64,000 bases of DNA from assembly GCA_946886855.1 (NCBI GenBank), contig CAMPJJ010000010.1, positions 20,185 to 84,184 on the forward strand. Direction: 5' to 3'. Positions 26,737-40,696 of this stretch are shown here, piece by piece (position 1 is the first letter of the stretch; every line of letters starts with the position of its first letter). The notes beneath the pieces were generated by a model, which was not told the origin of the DNA, did not search any database, and was given only the letters and a program-made list of their open reading frames with translations. The position numbers and the translations under genes are program-made. This stretch comes from an uncultured Roseateles sp. (lineage in GTDB: Bacteria; Pseudomonadota; Gammaproteobacteria; Burkholderiales; Burkholderiaceae).

Positions 26737-27901
26737 CCCGCAAGACCAGCGCCGCAGCGGCGGCCACGGCGAAGTCCGATGCATCGGCCGCTTCGCCGTC
26801 CGTCGCGGCTCCAGCCGGCCCCTCTGCCATGCAGCGTCCGCCTGCGGAGCTGCTCTACGCCGACGAGCTCGCGCGCCTCGCGGCCGAGGACCGCGGCCCG
26901 GTGCCGCCGGGCTGGCGTCTGTCGATGGGCGCGGTGATCCGCTTCATCGCCGGCGGCGAGGGCCACCGGCGCAAGCTGGTCTGCGCGCCCAGCCTGCTCG
27001 AACGCGCGCTGGTGACGCTCGCGTCCAACCGCGCACTGCTGCTGGTCGGCGAGCCGGGCACCGCCAAAAGCCTGTTGTCGGAACTGCTGAGTGCGGCGAT
27101 CAGCGGCACCAGCACGCTGACCGTGCAAGGCAGCGCCGCCACGACCGAGGACCAGATCAAATACGGCTGGAACTACGCGCTGCTGCTCAACGAAGGTCCC
27201 AGCGAGCGCGCACTCGTGCCCTCGCCGCTGATGCGCGGTCTGCGCGAGGGACGGGTGGTCCGCTTCGAGGAGATCACCCGCTGCCCACCGGAGGTGCAGG
27301 ACGCGCTGCTGTCCGTCCTGTCGGAGCGGCTGCTGATGGTGCCCGAGCTGGCCGACGCCGGCACCGCCGCCGGCACGGTGTTCGCGGCGCCGGGCTTCAA
27401 CCTGATCGCCACCGCCAACATCCGCGACCGCGGCGTCAATGAGATGTCCGCGGCGCTGAAGCGGCGCTTCGCCTTCGAGACGGTGTTCCCGATCGCGGAC
27501 TACGACGAGGAACTCGCGCTTGTTCGGAGCGAGGTCGACCGCCTGCTGGCCCGCGACGGCCTCAGCGTCACGCCGTCGCCTGACGTGCTCGAAGTGCTGG
27601 TCACGGTCTTCCGCGAGCTGCGCACCGGCATCGGCCGCGACGGCCAGGCGGGCGAGCGGCTGTCGACGGTCGTCAGCACCGCCGAGGCCGTCAGCGTCGC
27701 CCACGCCATCACCCTGCGCGGCCACTACCTGCGCGGCGACGCCGGCCGCGCGGCCGACATCGTGGAGGCGCTGGCCGGCGCGGCCGCCAAGGACAACGCG
27801 GACGACCTCAAGAAGATCCGGCGCTACATCGACCAGCGCGCCGCCAAGCGCGCGGGCGAGCACTGGCAGGCCTTCCACGCGGCGCGGCATCTGCTGCCCG
27901 A

Positions 27902-27905
<4 letters not shown>
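26733..27905 (+). CDS. MoxR-type AAA+ ATPase (YehL-like)
   Basis: A 390-residue MoxR-family ATPase. An Ala-rich N-terminal tail of about 40 residues precedes the AAA core. Walker A is GEPGTAKS, Walker B is VVRFEEITR (a Glu-Glu form), sensor 1 is ATANIRD, and an arginine finger sits in LKRRFAFE. MoxR ATPases usually act as chaperones that remodel a VWA-containing partner, and a VWA gene follows two genes later. The start ATG at 26733 overlaps the previous stop (ATGA) and has GGAAGGAA upstream, so the pair is translationally coupled. Confidence 0.9.
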
Positions 27906-30534
<2,629 letters not shown>

Positions 30535-30538
<4 letters not shown>

Positions 30539-31677
30539 GCGCGCCCCTGCCGGAGCTCGACATTGCCGACCGCTGGCGCCTGCTGCTCGGCGAAGCGGGC
30601 ACCGGCAGCCTGGGCGCCGCCGGCGCGCAGGCGTTCGCGATGGACCGGGCGCTGGCCTGGCTCTACGGCCGGGACGACAACGGCGGCGGCCTCGCGCCAG
30701 AGGACCGCCTCGATCGCGGCGGCGGTCTCGGGGCTTCGCAGCTCAGCGTGCCGGAATGGATCAACGAGATCCACACGCTCTTCCCCAAGGAGACGATCGA
30801 GCGGCTCGAACGCGATGCGATCGAGCGCTACGGCATTGACGACGTCGTCACCAACCCCGAGGTGCTGGCGCGCGCGACGCCCAACGTGGCGCTGCTGCAG
30901 GCGGTCCTGCGGACCAAGCACCTGATGAACCCGGCGGTGCTGGCGATGGCGCGCGAGCTGGTGGCGCAGGTGGTGCGACAGCTGATGGAGAAGATGGCGA
31001 CGCGCGTGGCGCAGGCCTTCAACGGCAGGCGGCAGCCGCAGCGCACCGCGGCGGGCGGACCGGCGTCGCAGTTCGCCGCGCGCGAGACCCTGCGGCGCAA
31101 CCTGCGCCACTACGACGCGGCCAGCGGCCGGCTGGTCGTGCGGGAGCCGCGCTTCCGCGTCGACAGCCGGCGCGTGATGACGCCGTGGCAGGTGCTGATG
31201 CTGGTGGACCAGAGCGGCAGCATGGTGCCGTCCGTGATCCATGCGGCGGTGACGGCGGCCTGCCTGTGCGGGCTGCCTGGCATCAGGACCCATCTGATCG
31301 CCTTCGACACCGAGGTCGTGGACCTGACCGGCCAGACCGGCGATCCGGTCGAGCTGCTGCTCAACGTGCAGCTCGGCGGCGGCACCTGCATCGGCACCGC
31401 GGTGGGCTACGCGGCCGATCTCATCGAGGTGCCGCGACGCGCGATCGTCGTGATCGTCAGCGACTTCTACGAAGGCATGGATCCGCAGGTGCTGGTCGGG
31501 CACGTCCGCGCATTGATCGCGCAGGGCACGACGGTGCTGGGCCTCGCGGCGCTGGACGAACGCGCGGATCCCGTCTACGACCGCGAACTCGCGGGGAGGC
31601 TGGTCGAGGTCGGCGCGCACGTCGGCGCGATGACGCCGGGGCAGCTCGCGGGATGGCTGGCGGAGAAACTCGGATGA
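30535..31677 (+). CDS. VWA domain protein (YehP-like), MoxR partner
   Basis: A 380-residue protein starting at a GTG that overlaps the previous stop. The N-terminal half is helical (about residues 1-190). The VWA domain (about 215-375) has a complete metal-ion site: DQSGSM, a Thr in GGGTCIG, and SDFYEG. By family knowledge, MoxR ATPases work on such VWA proteins. The order MoxR, DUF5682, VWA, SWIM is the same as in E. coli yehL-M-P-Q. It overlaps the SWIM gene by 4 bp. Confidence 0.88.
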
Positions 31678-33848
31678 GCCTTGGCGACCACGCCCCGATC
31701 CGCGAGGACCTGCTGCATCTGACGCCGGAGGCTCTGGCGCATGCGGCCAACGCCGGCATCGTCAAGCGCGCCCAGCGCGAGCTGGCGGGCGGCTACCGGC
31801 CGACGATCGAGGTGGACGCCGACGGGCAGTTGAGCGCGCGCTTCGACGACGGCATCGCGTGCCGCTGGCCGCGCGCCGTCACCCTGCCCGACGTGCGCTG
31901 CAGCTGCGCCGCCGCGGGCATCTGCAGGCACCGGATCATCGCGGTGCTCGCGTATCGCGAGACGATCGGGTCTGCGCCCGCATCGCCATCCGGGTCGGCG
32001 GCGCCGGTTCTCGCCGCCGCGCCGACGCCCTCCCCAACACCCGTCCATGAGGTCGGCGAAGACGCGCTCGTCGCGCTCCTTCCCCCCGCGGTGCTGGCCC
32101 TGGCCCATGCGCTGCGGGAACACGGCCTGTCGATCGAGGTCCGTCCGCGCGATCAGACGCAGACGGCGGGCGGCGAACCCTGCGACACCGCGCGCCTGCC
32201 CAGCGCCACCGTGCGCTTCTGGGCCGGCGCCGGCCTGGAGGCCGCGCGATGCGACTGCCTCCGCGCAACGGCCTGCGAGCACGTGGCGCTCGGCGTGTGG
32301 GCCTTCCGCGAAGCGCATCGCCTCGGTCTCACGGGCGCAGCCTCGGTGCGCCTGGCGCCGGCGGTGCCCGGCGGCAAGACGCCCACCGTCGATCGCGCAC
32401 CGTTCGAGGAGCTCGCCGCGGCGCTGCTGCGACACGGCGCGGCCGGCGGCGCGTCGGCGCTGGCGCAGCCGCTGTCGCTCGCGCGCGGCGCGGCGGGCGA
32501 CGCGGCCTGGTTGATGGGCACGCTGGACGATCTCGAAGCCTGGAGCGATGCCTATGCGCGCCGCAGCGCCCGCCACGACGCGGCGGAGGGCGTGGACCTC
32601 CTGGCGGAACTCGGCCTGCGCCTGGCCGCCGGCGCGCGGCCCGGCCATGCCGGCGACGCATGGGGCACCGGCCAACCGGGCGAGGTCGAACTGGATCGCC
32701 TGCGCCTGACCTGCCTGGGCGCGCGCACGACGCGGGACGGCGACACGCGACGGACCTCGCTGGTCATGGCGGACCTGGACACCGGCACCCCGCTGCTGCT
32801 CCGCCACGACTGGCAAGTGCCCGGCGACAAGGCCGAGAATGAAGCCGCGATCCGCGCCAGCGAGCGGCTGGCGCCGGGTCTGCTGATGTCGATGCTGGGG
32901 CTCGGACAACTGATCTCGCGCCAGGCCCGTCGTCGGCCCGACGGCAGCCTGCGTCTGGCCAAGCATCGGTCCGATCGCAACCAGCCGCTGCCGCAGACGG
33001 CGGACTGGCAGACGCTGCGGGCGCCGCTGCGGACCGATCGCGTCGCACAGCTGAGGCGCGAGCGCCTGCTGCATCCGCACCCGGACGTGACGCCGCGCCA
33101 CGCGGCGCGCCGCTTCGTGGTGTTCACGCCGGCCGACTGGGGCACGCCGTTCTACGACGCCCACGAGCAGACAGTCGCCACGCTGCTGCGCGATGCCGAC
33201 GGCGCAGCGCTGATCGCCCGACGCGCGCATGAGCGCCACACGCCGCATGCGCTCGAAGCCATCGCGCAGGCCTTGACCGGCGCGGACGCCGCCCCCACCC
33301 ACATCGCCGGCATGCTGCGATGGCGCGGCGGACTTCCGGAACTGGAGATCTGGGCGATCGCGGGCGCCGGCGGCTTGACGGTCCCCGACCTGGACACGCG
33401 GGCCGGCGCCGCGCTGGCGGGGTTGCCGCTGGGGCACGTGCCGGCGCCGGAGGCGATGCCGGACGCGATGTCCTCCGCCAGCGACGGCCCGGCAGCGCTG
33501 CGGACCCTCCTGGCCGCGCTGCTCCACCACGGCCGCAACCAACTCCCTGCCGCCTGGCGGAGCGAGGCGCGCGCGTTGGAGCGCCGTCTGGCGATCGCCG
33601 GCTGGCGCGCACTGGCCGAAGGCCTCGGTGGGGTGCTGACCGCGATGGACGAGGCGCAGTCACGCAGCGCCGGTGCCGCGCTCATGCGACTGGTGGCGCT
33701 GCTCCGGCTCCACGTGGATGCGGCGGCGCTGGAAGCGGCCGCGCTGGAATCGGGCCAGGGGTCCATCGAGACCGCCGATCACGCGGAGGGTCCCGAGGAC
33801 GACCGGGAAGCCCGGGACGACGGCGAGCGGCCGTCCGCAGGCGCCTGA
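31674..33848 (+). CDS. SWIM zinc-finger protein with two SWIM motifs (YehQ-like)
   Basis: A 724-residue protein starting at an ATG overlapping the VWA stop (ATGA). Two complete zinc motifs of the form CxC-x5-CxH are visible: CSCAAAGICRH near residue 78 and CDCLRATACEH near 195. SWIM motifs bind DNA or protein. The rest is helical and unannotated, with an acidic tail (EGPEDDREARDDGERP). It is the last gene of the five-gene coupled cluster. The likely role is the nucleic-acid or substrate-recognition part of a MoxR/VWA machine, which is inference from context. Confidence 0.85.
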   Translation: MSLGDHAPIREDLLHLTPEALAHAANAGIVKRAQRELAGGYRPTIEVDADGQLSARFDDGIACRWPRAVTLPDVRCSCAAAGICRHRIIAVLAYRETIGSAPASPSGSAAPVLAAAPTPSPTPVHEVGEDALVALLPPAVLALAHALREHGLSIEVRPRDQTQTAGGEPCDTARLPSATVRFWAGAGLEAARCDCLRATACEHVALGVWAFREAHRLGLTGAASVRLAPAVPGGKTPTVDRAPFEELAAALLRHGAAGGASALAQPLSLARGAAGDAAWLMGTLDDLEAWSDAYARRSARHDAAEGVDLLAELGLRLAAGARPGHAGDAWGTGQPGEVELDRLRLTCLGARTTRDGDTRRTSLVMADLDTGTPLLLRHDWQVPGDKAENEAAIRASERLAPGLLMSMLGLGQLISRQARRRPDGSLRLAKHRSDRNQPLPQTADWQTLRAPLRTDRVAQLRRERLLHPHPDVTPRHAARRFVVFTPADWGTPFYDAHEQTVATLLRDADGAALIARRAHERHTPHALEAIAQALTGADAAPTHIAGMLRWRGGLPELEIWAIAGAGGLTVPDLDTRAGAALAGLPLGHVPAPEAMPDAMSSASDGPAALRTLLAALLHHGRNQLPAAWRSEARALERRLAIAGWRALAEGLGGVLTAMDEAQSRSAGAALMRLVALLRLHVDAAALEAAALESGQGSIETADHAEGPEDDREARDDGERPSAGA

Positions 33849-33911
33849 AACCGCGCTGAAACCCGGCCGCTCGGCCCGGCGTCACAATCGCGGCCTCGCG
33901 CCTTTCCCGGC

Positions 33912-33947
33912 GCTCTTCTTCCCGCTCTTCTTCCCGCTCTTCTTCCT
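33912..33947. repeat. Three tandem copies of a 12-bp unit
   Basis: gctcttcttccc is repeated at 33912, 33924 and 33936 (last base changed), forming a pyrimidine-rich tract 31 bp before the aldo/keto reductase start. Confidence 0.8.
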
Positions 33948-33977
33948 GCACTTCCTCCTTCAAGCGGCCGCCTCGCC

Positions 33978-34952
33978 ATGACCACACTCCCCCTGCAGCA
34001 GCACCTCCCGACCGTCAGCCCGCTCGCCTATGGCTGCATGGGCCTGGGCGGCCATTGGGACGACGCCCCGTTCACCGCGGCCCACGTCGACCATGCGCAG
34101 GCCGCCGTCGAGGCCGCGCTGGAGATCGGCGTCACGCTGTTCGACCACGCCGACATCTACACCCGCGGCAAGGCCGAGTCGGTCTTCGGCGAACTGTTCC
34201 GCCGCCAGCCCTCGCTGCGCGAGCGCATCGTGCTGCAGAGCAAGTGCGGCATCCGCTTCGCCGACGCGGAGGGCCCGGGCCGCTACGACCTGTCGGGCGG
34301 CTACATCGTCCAGGCGGTCGAGGCCAGCCTCCAGCGCCTGGGCACCGAGCGTCTGGACATCCTGTTGCTGCACCGCCCGGATCCGCTGATGCAGCCGGAC
34401 GAGATCGCCGAAGCCTTCCGGCGCCTGCGCGCGGCGGGCAAGGTGAGCCACTTCGGCGTGTCCAACATGAACGTCGGCCAGATGGCCTGGCTGGGCCGTG
34501 CGCTGGACCAGCCGCTGGTCGTCAACCAGCTGGAACTCGGCCTCGGCCATCTGGAACCGCTGGACGCCGGCACCTGCTTCAACGACCCCCAGGCCGCGGC
34601 GCGCCCCGGCGCGCTGGCCTGGACCGGCACGCTGGAACACTGCCAGCAGCACGGCATCCAGCTGCAGGCGTGGGCCGCGCTGGCCCGCGGCCGCTTCAGC
34701 GGGGACACCGCTCAAGCCCCGGCCGACGAGGCCGCCCGCGCGTTGGTCCAGAAGCTGGCCCAGGAACACGGCGTCAGCACCGAAGGCATCCTGCTGGCGT
34801 GGCTGATGAAGCACCCGGCACGCATCCAGCCGGTCATCGGGTCGGCGAATCCGGATCGCATCCGCGCCTGCGGCGACGCGCTGAAGGTTCAGCTCACTCG
34901 CAACGAGTGGTACGCGCTGTACGTGGCAGCGCGGGGCGCGCCCCTGCCTTGA
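33978..34952 (+). CDS. Aldo/keto reductase (YdhF-like)
   Basis: A 324-residue NADPH-dependent oxidoreductase of the aldo/keto reductase barrel family. The catalytic tetrad is visible: Asp in FDHADIY, Tyr of the same motif, Lys in LQSKCG and His in LLLHRPDPL. The C-terminal nucleotide-binding segment is PVIGSANPDRI. The overall sequence resembles YdhF, whose substrate is not settled. It is cytoplasmic and apparently monocistronic. The ATG at 33978 follows a pyrimidine-rich repeat without an obvious ribosome site. It is convergent with the nitronate monooxygenase gene. Confidence 0.9.
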   Translation: MTTLPLQQHLPTVSPLAYGCMGLGGHWDDAPFTAAHVDHAQAAVEAALEIGVTLFDHADIYTRGKAESVFGELFRRQPSLRERIVLQSKCGIRFADAEGPGRYDLSGGYIVQAVEASLQRLGTERLDILLLHRPDPLMQPDEIAEAFRRLRAAGKVSHFGVSNMNVGQMAWLGRALDQPLVVNQLELGLGHLEPLDAGTCFNDPQAAARPGALAWTGTLEHCQQHGIQLQAWAALARGRFSGDTAQAPADEAARALVQKLAQEHGVSTEGILLAWLMKHPARIQPVIGSANPDRIRACGDALKVQLTRNEWYALYVAARGAPLP

Positions 34953-34991
34953 CTGCAAAAGGGCCAGCGGCGGTGGCAGTGCTGAAGCCCG

Positions 34992-36047
34992 TCAGAACGC
35001 CGCGCTGAGTTCGCTCACGAGTGCCGCCGCGCCGATCTCGCGCACCGCGGCGAAGTTCTGACCCGACCACAGCGGCGAGAAATCGCCGCTGCCCTGCGCC
35101 TCGGCCTTGGCGCGCAGTGGCGCGACGCTGGAGGTCGCCAGCGGGAACGCCGGTGCCGCGTCGTTCAGCGGACCGAGTTCTCGCATGTAGCGGTTCACGA
35201 TGCCGCGCGCAGGACGCCCCGTGAAGAGGTTGGTCACCGCCGTGTGGTGATTCGCCGGATCGCGCAGCGCCGCCCGATGCGGCGCGCTCGTCGTCGCTTC
35301 CTCGCACAGCAGGAAGGCCGTGCCCAGCTGCACCGCCGACGCGCCCAGCGCCAAGGCCGCACGGATGCCGCGCACATCGGCGATGCCGCCCGCCGCGATC
35401 ACCGGCACCCTCACCGCGCGCACGATCTGCGGCAGCAACGCCATCGTGCCAGGCTGCCGCGTCAGGTCGTCGCTGAGGAAATGGCCGCGATGGCCGCCCG
35501 CCTCCCAGCCTTGCGCGATGACACCGTCGGCGCCGTGCGCTTCGAGCCAGCGGGCCTCGTCGACCGTGGTCGCATTGCCCAGCACCAGGCTGCCCCAGCC
35601 CTTCACGCGAGCCATCAGCTCGGCGGACGGCAGCCCGAAATGGAAGCTCACCACCGGCAGCTTGAAAGGCTCGACCAGATCGGCGATCTCCGCGGTGAAC
35701 GGCGCGCGTCCAGGCCCTGCCTTGATCTGCGTGGGATCGATGCCGAACTCGGCGTAGTACGGGCCGAGTCGATCGCGCCAGCGCGCCTCGCGCGCGTCGT
35801 CCGCCGTCGGCGGCGTGTGTGCGAAGAAGTTGACGTTGAACGGCTTGTCGGTGCCGTCGCGCAAGGCCTTCAGTTCCTTCTGGAGGACCTCGGGCGTGAG
35901 CATCGCCGCGGGCAGGGACCCCAGCCCGCCCGCATGGCTCACCGCCAGCGCCAGGCGGGCGTCCTGCACCCCGGCCATCGGCGCCTGGATCAGCGGCAGG
36001 CGGGTACCGAGGAAGAACGGGGCGAAAGGCGCGCTGGAGGTCGGCAT
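34992..36047 (-). CDS. Nitronate monooxygenase family protein
   Basis: A 351-residue FMN-dependent barrel enzyme that oxidises alkyl nitronates. The start region FLGTRLPLIQAPMAGVQDARLA is typical. The segment QGWEAGGHRGHF carries the catalytic His, and phosphate binding lies in AAGGIADVRGIRAALALGASAVQLGTAFL. The ATG at 36047 was chosen because the family begins about ten residues before LPLIQAPM; the frame extends upstream without similarity. It is cytoplasmic with no operon partner. Confidence 0.9.
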   Translation of the reverse strand: MPTSSAPFAPFFLGTRLPLIQAPMAGVQDARLALAVSHAGGLGSLPAAMLTPEVLQKELKALRDGTDKPFNVNFFAHTPPTADDAREARWRDRLGPYYAEFGIDPTQIKAGPGRAPFTAEIADLVEPFKLPVVSFHFGLPSAELMARVKGWGSLVLGNATTVDEARWLEAHGADGVIAQGWEAGGHRGHFLSDDLTRQPGTMALLPQIVRAVRVPVIAAGGIADVRGIRAALALGASAVQLGTAFLLCEEATTSAPHRAALRDPANHHTAVTNLFTGRPARGIVNRYMRELGPLNDAAPAFPLATSSVAPLRAKAEAQGSGDFSPLWSGQNFAAVREIGAAALVSELSAAF

Positions 36048-36188
36048 GGCGGCGGATCCTGGACTCGACAAGACGGGTCCTGATGATCGCGCAAGGGCGA
36101 TGCCCCTGTCAGGACGGTTGCATCTCGAAGAGCGGCAGGCGACGGCGGTCGAGCCGGGTGGGCTCGTCACCGCCATCAGCGCGGCGCT

Positions 36189-36404
36189 TCACTTGCAGGT
36201 GAAACTCTTCGAATTGACTTCCTTCACGTTGCCCACGCCGCAGGTGGCGGTCGCCTGTTCGCTCATCTTGCGGACGTCCTCCATGCGCTGGGTGTTGGCC
36301 TCGGAGGTGTTGGGCGCGATCACGCAGCCGGTGGACAGGACGGCCGCGGCGCCGGCGAGCAGCCAGGCGATCGGACGGGCGGCGTGAATGGAGCGGATGG
36401 TCAT
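36189..36404 (-). CDS. Small lipoprotein (71 aa)
   Basis: The protein starts MTIRSIHAARPIAWLLAGAA, with a lipobox LSTGC at residues 23-27. The mature part is about 45 residues with two further cysteines (ATCGVG and the terminal SFTCK), so a disulfide in the periplasm is possible. The ribosome site GAGGGAA precedes the ATG at 36404. No family is recognised. Confidence 0.75.
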   Translation of the reverse strand: MTIRSIHAARPIAWLLAGAAAVLSTGCVIAPNTSEANTQRMEDVRKMSEQATATCGVGNVKEVNSKSFTCK

Positions 36405-36696
36405 GAAACGGTTCCCTCGGAAATGGATGTGGAGGCGGAGTCTAGGCAAGCGCGCGCGCGATGGTCGCGCCTCCGACAGACCGATCTCCGGAGGCGATGA
36501 ACTGCAGGAGGGCGCGATGCGCGGGGGATACGCCGCCAAGGGAACTGTCCCGACGGCGACCCGTCACACAGCGGGTGTCCCAAGGATCGGGGGCCGGGCG
36601 CATCTCGCCCAAAAACCCCATTCACACACGCTTGACGAAGCACCGCTAGCCTGGGCGTCTCGTCCTGCGGTCCAGCGGGACGATCCAGGAGTAGCC

Positions 36697-37152
36697 GTGA
36701 CTGACCTTCGATCGATCCAGCGCCCTGCGACCGCGGTCCGCGCCGTGGTCGCGGTGGCGATCCTGGGCGCCCTGCTCAGCGCCTGCGGGTCGGGCTCGAC
36801 CGGCCGCAAGCCGGAGATGAGCGCCTACGAAAACACGCAGCATGACCGCTGCGTCGCCTTGCTGCGGCCGATGCTGCACGGCCAGCCGGTGCGCTCGACG
36901 GCGGTCGAGCACGGCACGCAGGGGCTGGACTACGTCTGGGTGAACGCCGACGTCCACGACGACGACGACGACCTGGACCGCCGTGTGGCCAAGGGCACGC
37001 GTGTCGGCGGCCATTGCCAGTTCGAGGCCGGCGGCGAGGGCGTGCACCTGCATGTCTACGCGCTGGACGACGAGGACTCGCCGATACCGGCGCCGGACTA
37101 CCGTTTCGTGGCCGGCCCCCGCGACGTGCTCGTGAGCGCCGACGCCCACTGA
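36697..37152 (+). CDS. Lipoprotein of unknown function (151 aa)
   Basis: The start is a GTG with a clear AGGAG site 5 bp before it, giving VTDLRSIQRPATAVRAVV. A lipobox LLSAC follows at about residues 26-30. The mature domain contains an acidic patch (DVHDDDDDLDRR) and ends PDYRFVAGPRDVLVSADAH. It is probably anchored to the outer or inner membrane facing the periplasm. No known domain is seen. The gap 36405-36696 before it (292 bp) holds only its promoter region and nothing else I can identify. Confidence 0.75.
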   Translation: MTDLRSIQRPATAVRAVVAVAILGALLSACGSGSTGRKPEMSAYENTQHDRCVALLRPMLHGQPVRSTAVEHGTQGLDYVWVNADVHDDDDDLDRRVAKGTRVGGHCQFEAGGEGVHLHVYALDDEDSPIPAPDYRFVAGPRDVLVSADAH

Positions 37153-37292
37153 AGGACGGCTGACCGGACGCCGACGGGTCGCGACCGGCTGCCGCGCGCC
37201 GCGCACCCCCCTGCATCACCGCCGGCGACCGCGCGCCGGCCGGCGTCGAGGTTCAGCGGATACTCCCGCATCCCAGTCACGCGGGAGCGCAC

Positions 37293-39848
<2,556 letters not shown>

Positions 39849-39877
39849 CCGGGCCGATCAGACCGAATGGAACGACC

Positions 39878-40261
39878 ATGCTGCTGCGCATCCATCACAC
39901 CGCCATCATCTGCGCCGACTACGCGCGCTCCCGGCACTTCTACACCGAGGTGCTGGGCCTGCGCGTGATCGCGGAGACCTACCGCGAGGCGCGTCGCTCC
40001 TACAAGCTGGACCTGGCGCTGCCCGACGGCTCGCAGATCGAGCTGTTCAGCTTCCCCGGCGCGCCGCCGCGCCCGTCCTACCCGGAGGCGCAAGGGCTGC
40101 GCCACCTGGCCTTCGAGGTCGACGACGTCGCGTCGGGCAAGCGCGAACTCGAGGCCAAGGGCGTCGTCGTGGAGCCGGTGCGCGTGGACGAACTCACCGG
40201 CAAGCGCTTCACCTTCTTCGCCGATCCGGACGGCCTGCCGCTGGAGCTCTACGAGCGTTGA
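39878..40261 (+). CDS. VOC-family metalloprotein (GloA2/SMU0508-like)
   Basis: A 127-residue glyoxalase-fold protein. The start MLLRIHHTAIICADY and the segments SYKLDLALPDGSQIELFSF, GLRHLAFEVDDV and GKRFTFFADPDGLPLELYE match the small VOC group often annotated glyoxalase-like. Metal ligands are probably His in RIHHTAI, Glu in IELF, His in LRHLAF and Glu in PLELYE. I chose the ATG at 39878 because the family starts there; an ATG at 39845 overlapping the kinase stop would add 11 unconserved residues. The substrate is unknown. Confidence 0.88.
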   Translation: MLLRIHHTAIICADYARSRHFYTEVLGLRVIAETYREARRSYKLDLALPDGSQIELFSFPGAPPRPSYPEAQGLRHLAFEVDDVASGKRELEAKGVVVEPVRVDELTGKRFTFFADPDGLPLELYER

Positions 40262-40342
40262 TGGCCCCCTCACCCGGGCGGGTGCCGCGGGCCCGGGGCA
40301 GCGCCCGCCCTGCGGCATGATGCGCGCCTGGGAGGAATGGCC

Positions 40343-40696
40343 ATGCCATCGACATACACGGCCGTGCGGGAGTTCTCGACGGCCGGCACGCTCACGCGGG
40401 GCGGATTCTGGCTGCGCCACGCCACGCTGGTGCCGCTCGCGCTGTGGATCGCGATCGCGGTCGCGGACACGCCGCTGGGAGGGCCCGCCGCGCTGGCGGC
40501 GACCGTCCTGCTGATCTCGATCTGGGGCCGGCGCCTGCACGACCGCGGACGCTCCGCCTGGTGGCTGCTGCTCGCGGCGCTGCCGGTGCTGGGCCCGCTG
40601 GCGCTGTGCGTCGAATGCGGCCTGCGCCGCTCCGCCCCCGAAGGCCGCCGCTTCGATGCGCGGCCTCCCGCCGACTACCTCACCGTCGCCCCATGA
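40343..40696 (+). CDS. DUF805 membrane protein
   Basis: A 117-residue inner-membrane protein of the DUF805 type: a hydrophilic N-terminus, then hydrophobic segments at about residues 26-42, 46-60 and 72-90, with the family motif IWGRRLHDRGRSAWWLLL. The ATG at 40343 is spaced 6 bp from a perfect GGAGGA site (an ATG at 40337 is too close). The stop overlaps the start of the oxidase/methyltransferase gene (ATGA), indicating coupling. The function of DUF805 proteins is not known. Confidence 0.85.
   Translation: MPSTYTAVREFSTAGTLTRGGFWLRHATLVPLALWIAIAVADTPLGGPAALAATVLLISIWGRRLHDRGRSAWWLLLAALPVLGPLALCVECGLRRSAPEGRRFDARPPADYLTVAP

Noticed and set aside
20383..26784. Very long minus-strand open frame (over 2100 codons)
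   Set aside because: It lies opposite rtcB, rtcA and the WGR/DUF4132 gene, its translation is Arg/Gly/His/Gln-rich without domains, and long antisense frames are expected in DNA this GC-rich.
36388..36696. Upstream extension of the lipoprotein gene at 36697
   Set aside because: The GTG at 36697 has a good ribosome site and directly precedes the lipoprotein signal; the upstream part overlaps another gene start and is not protein-like.
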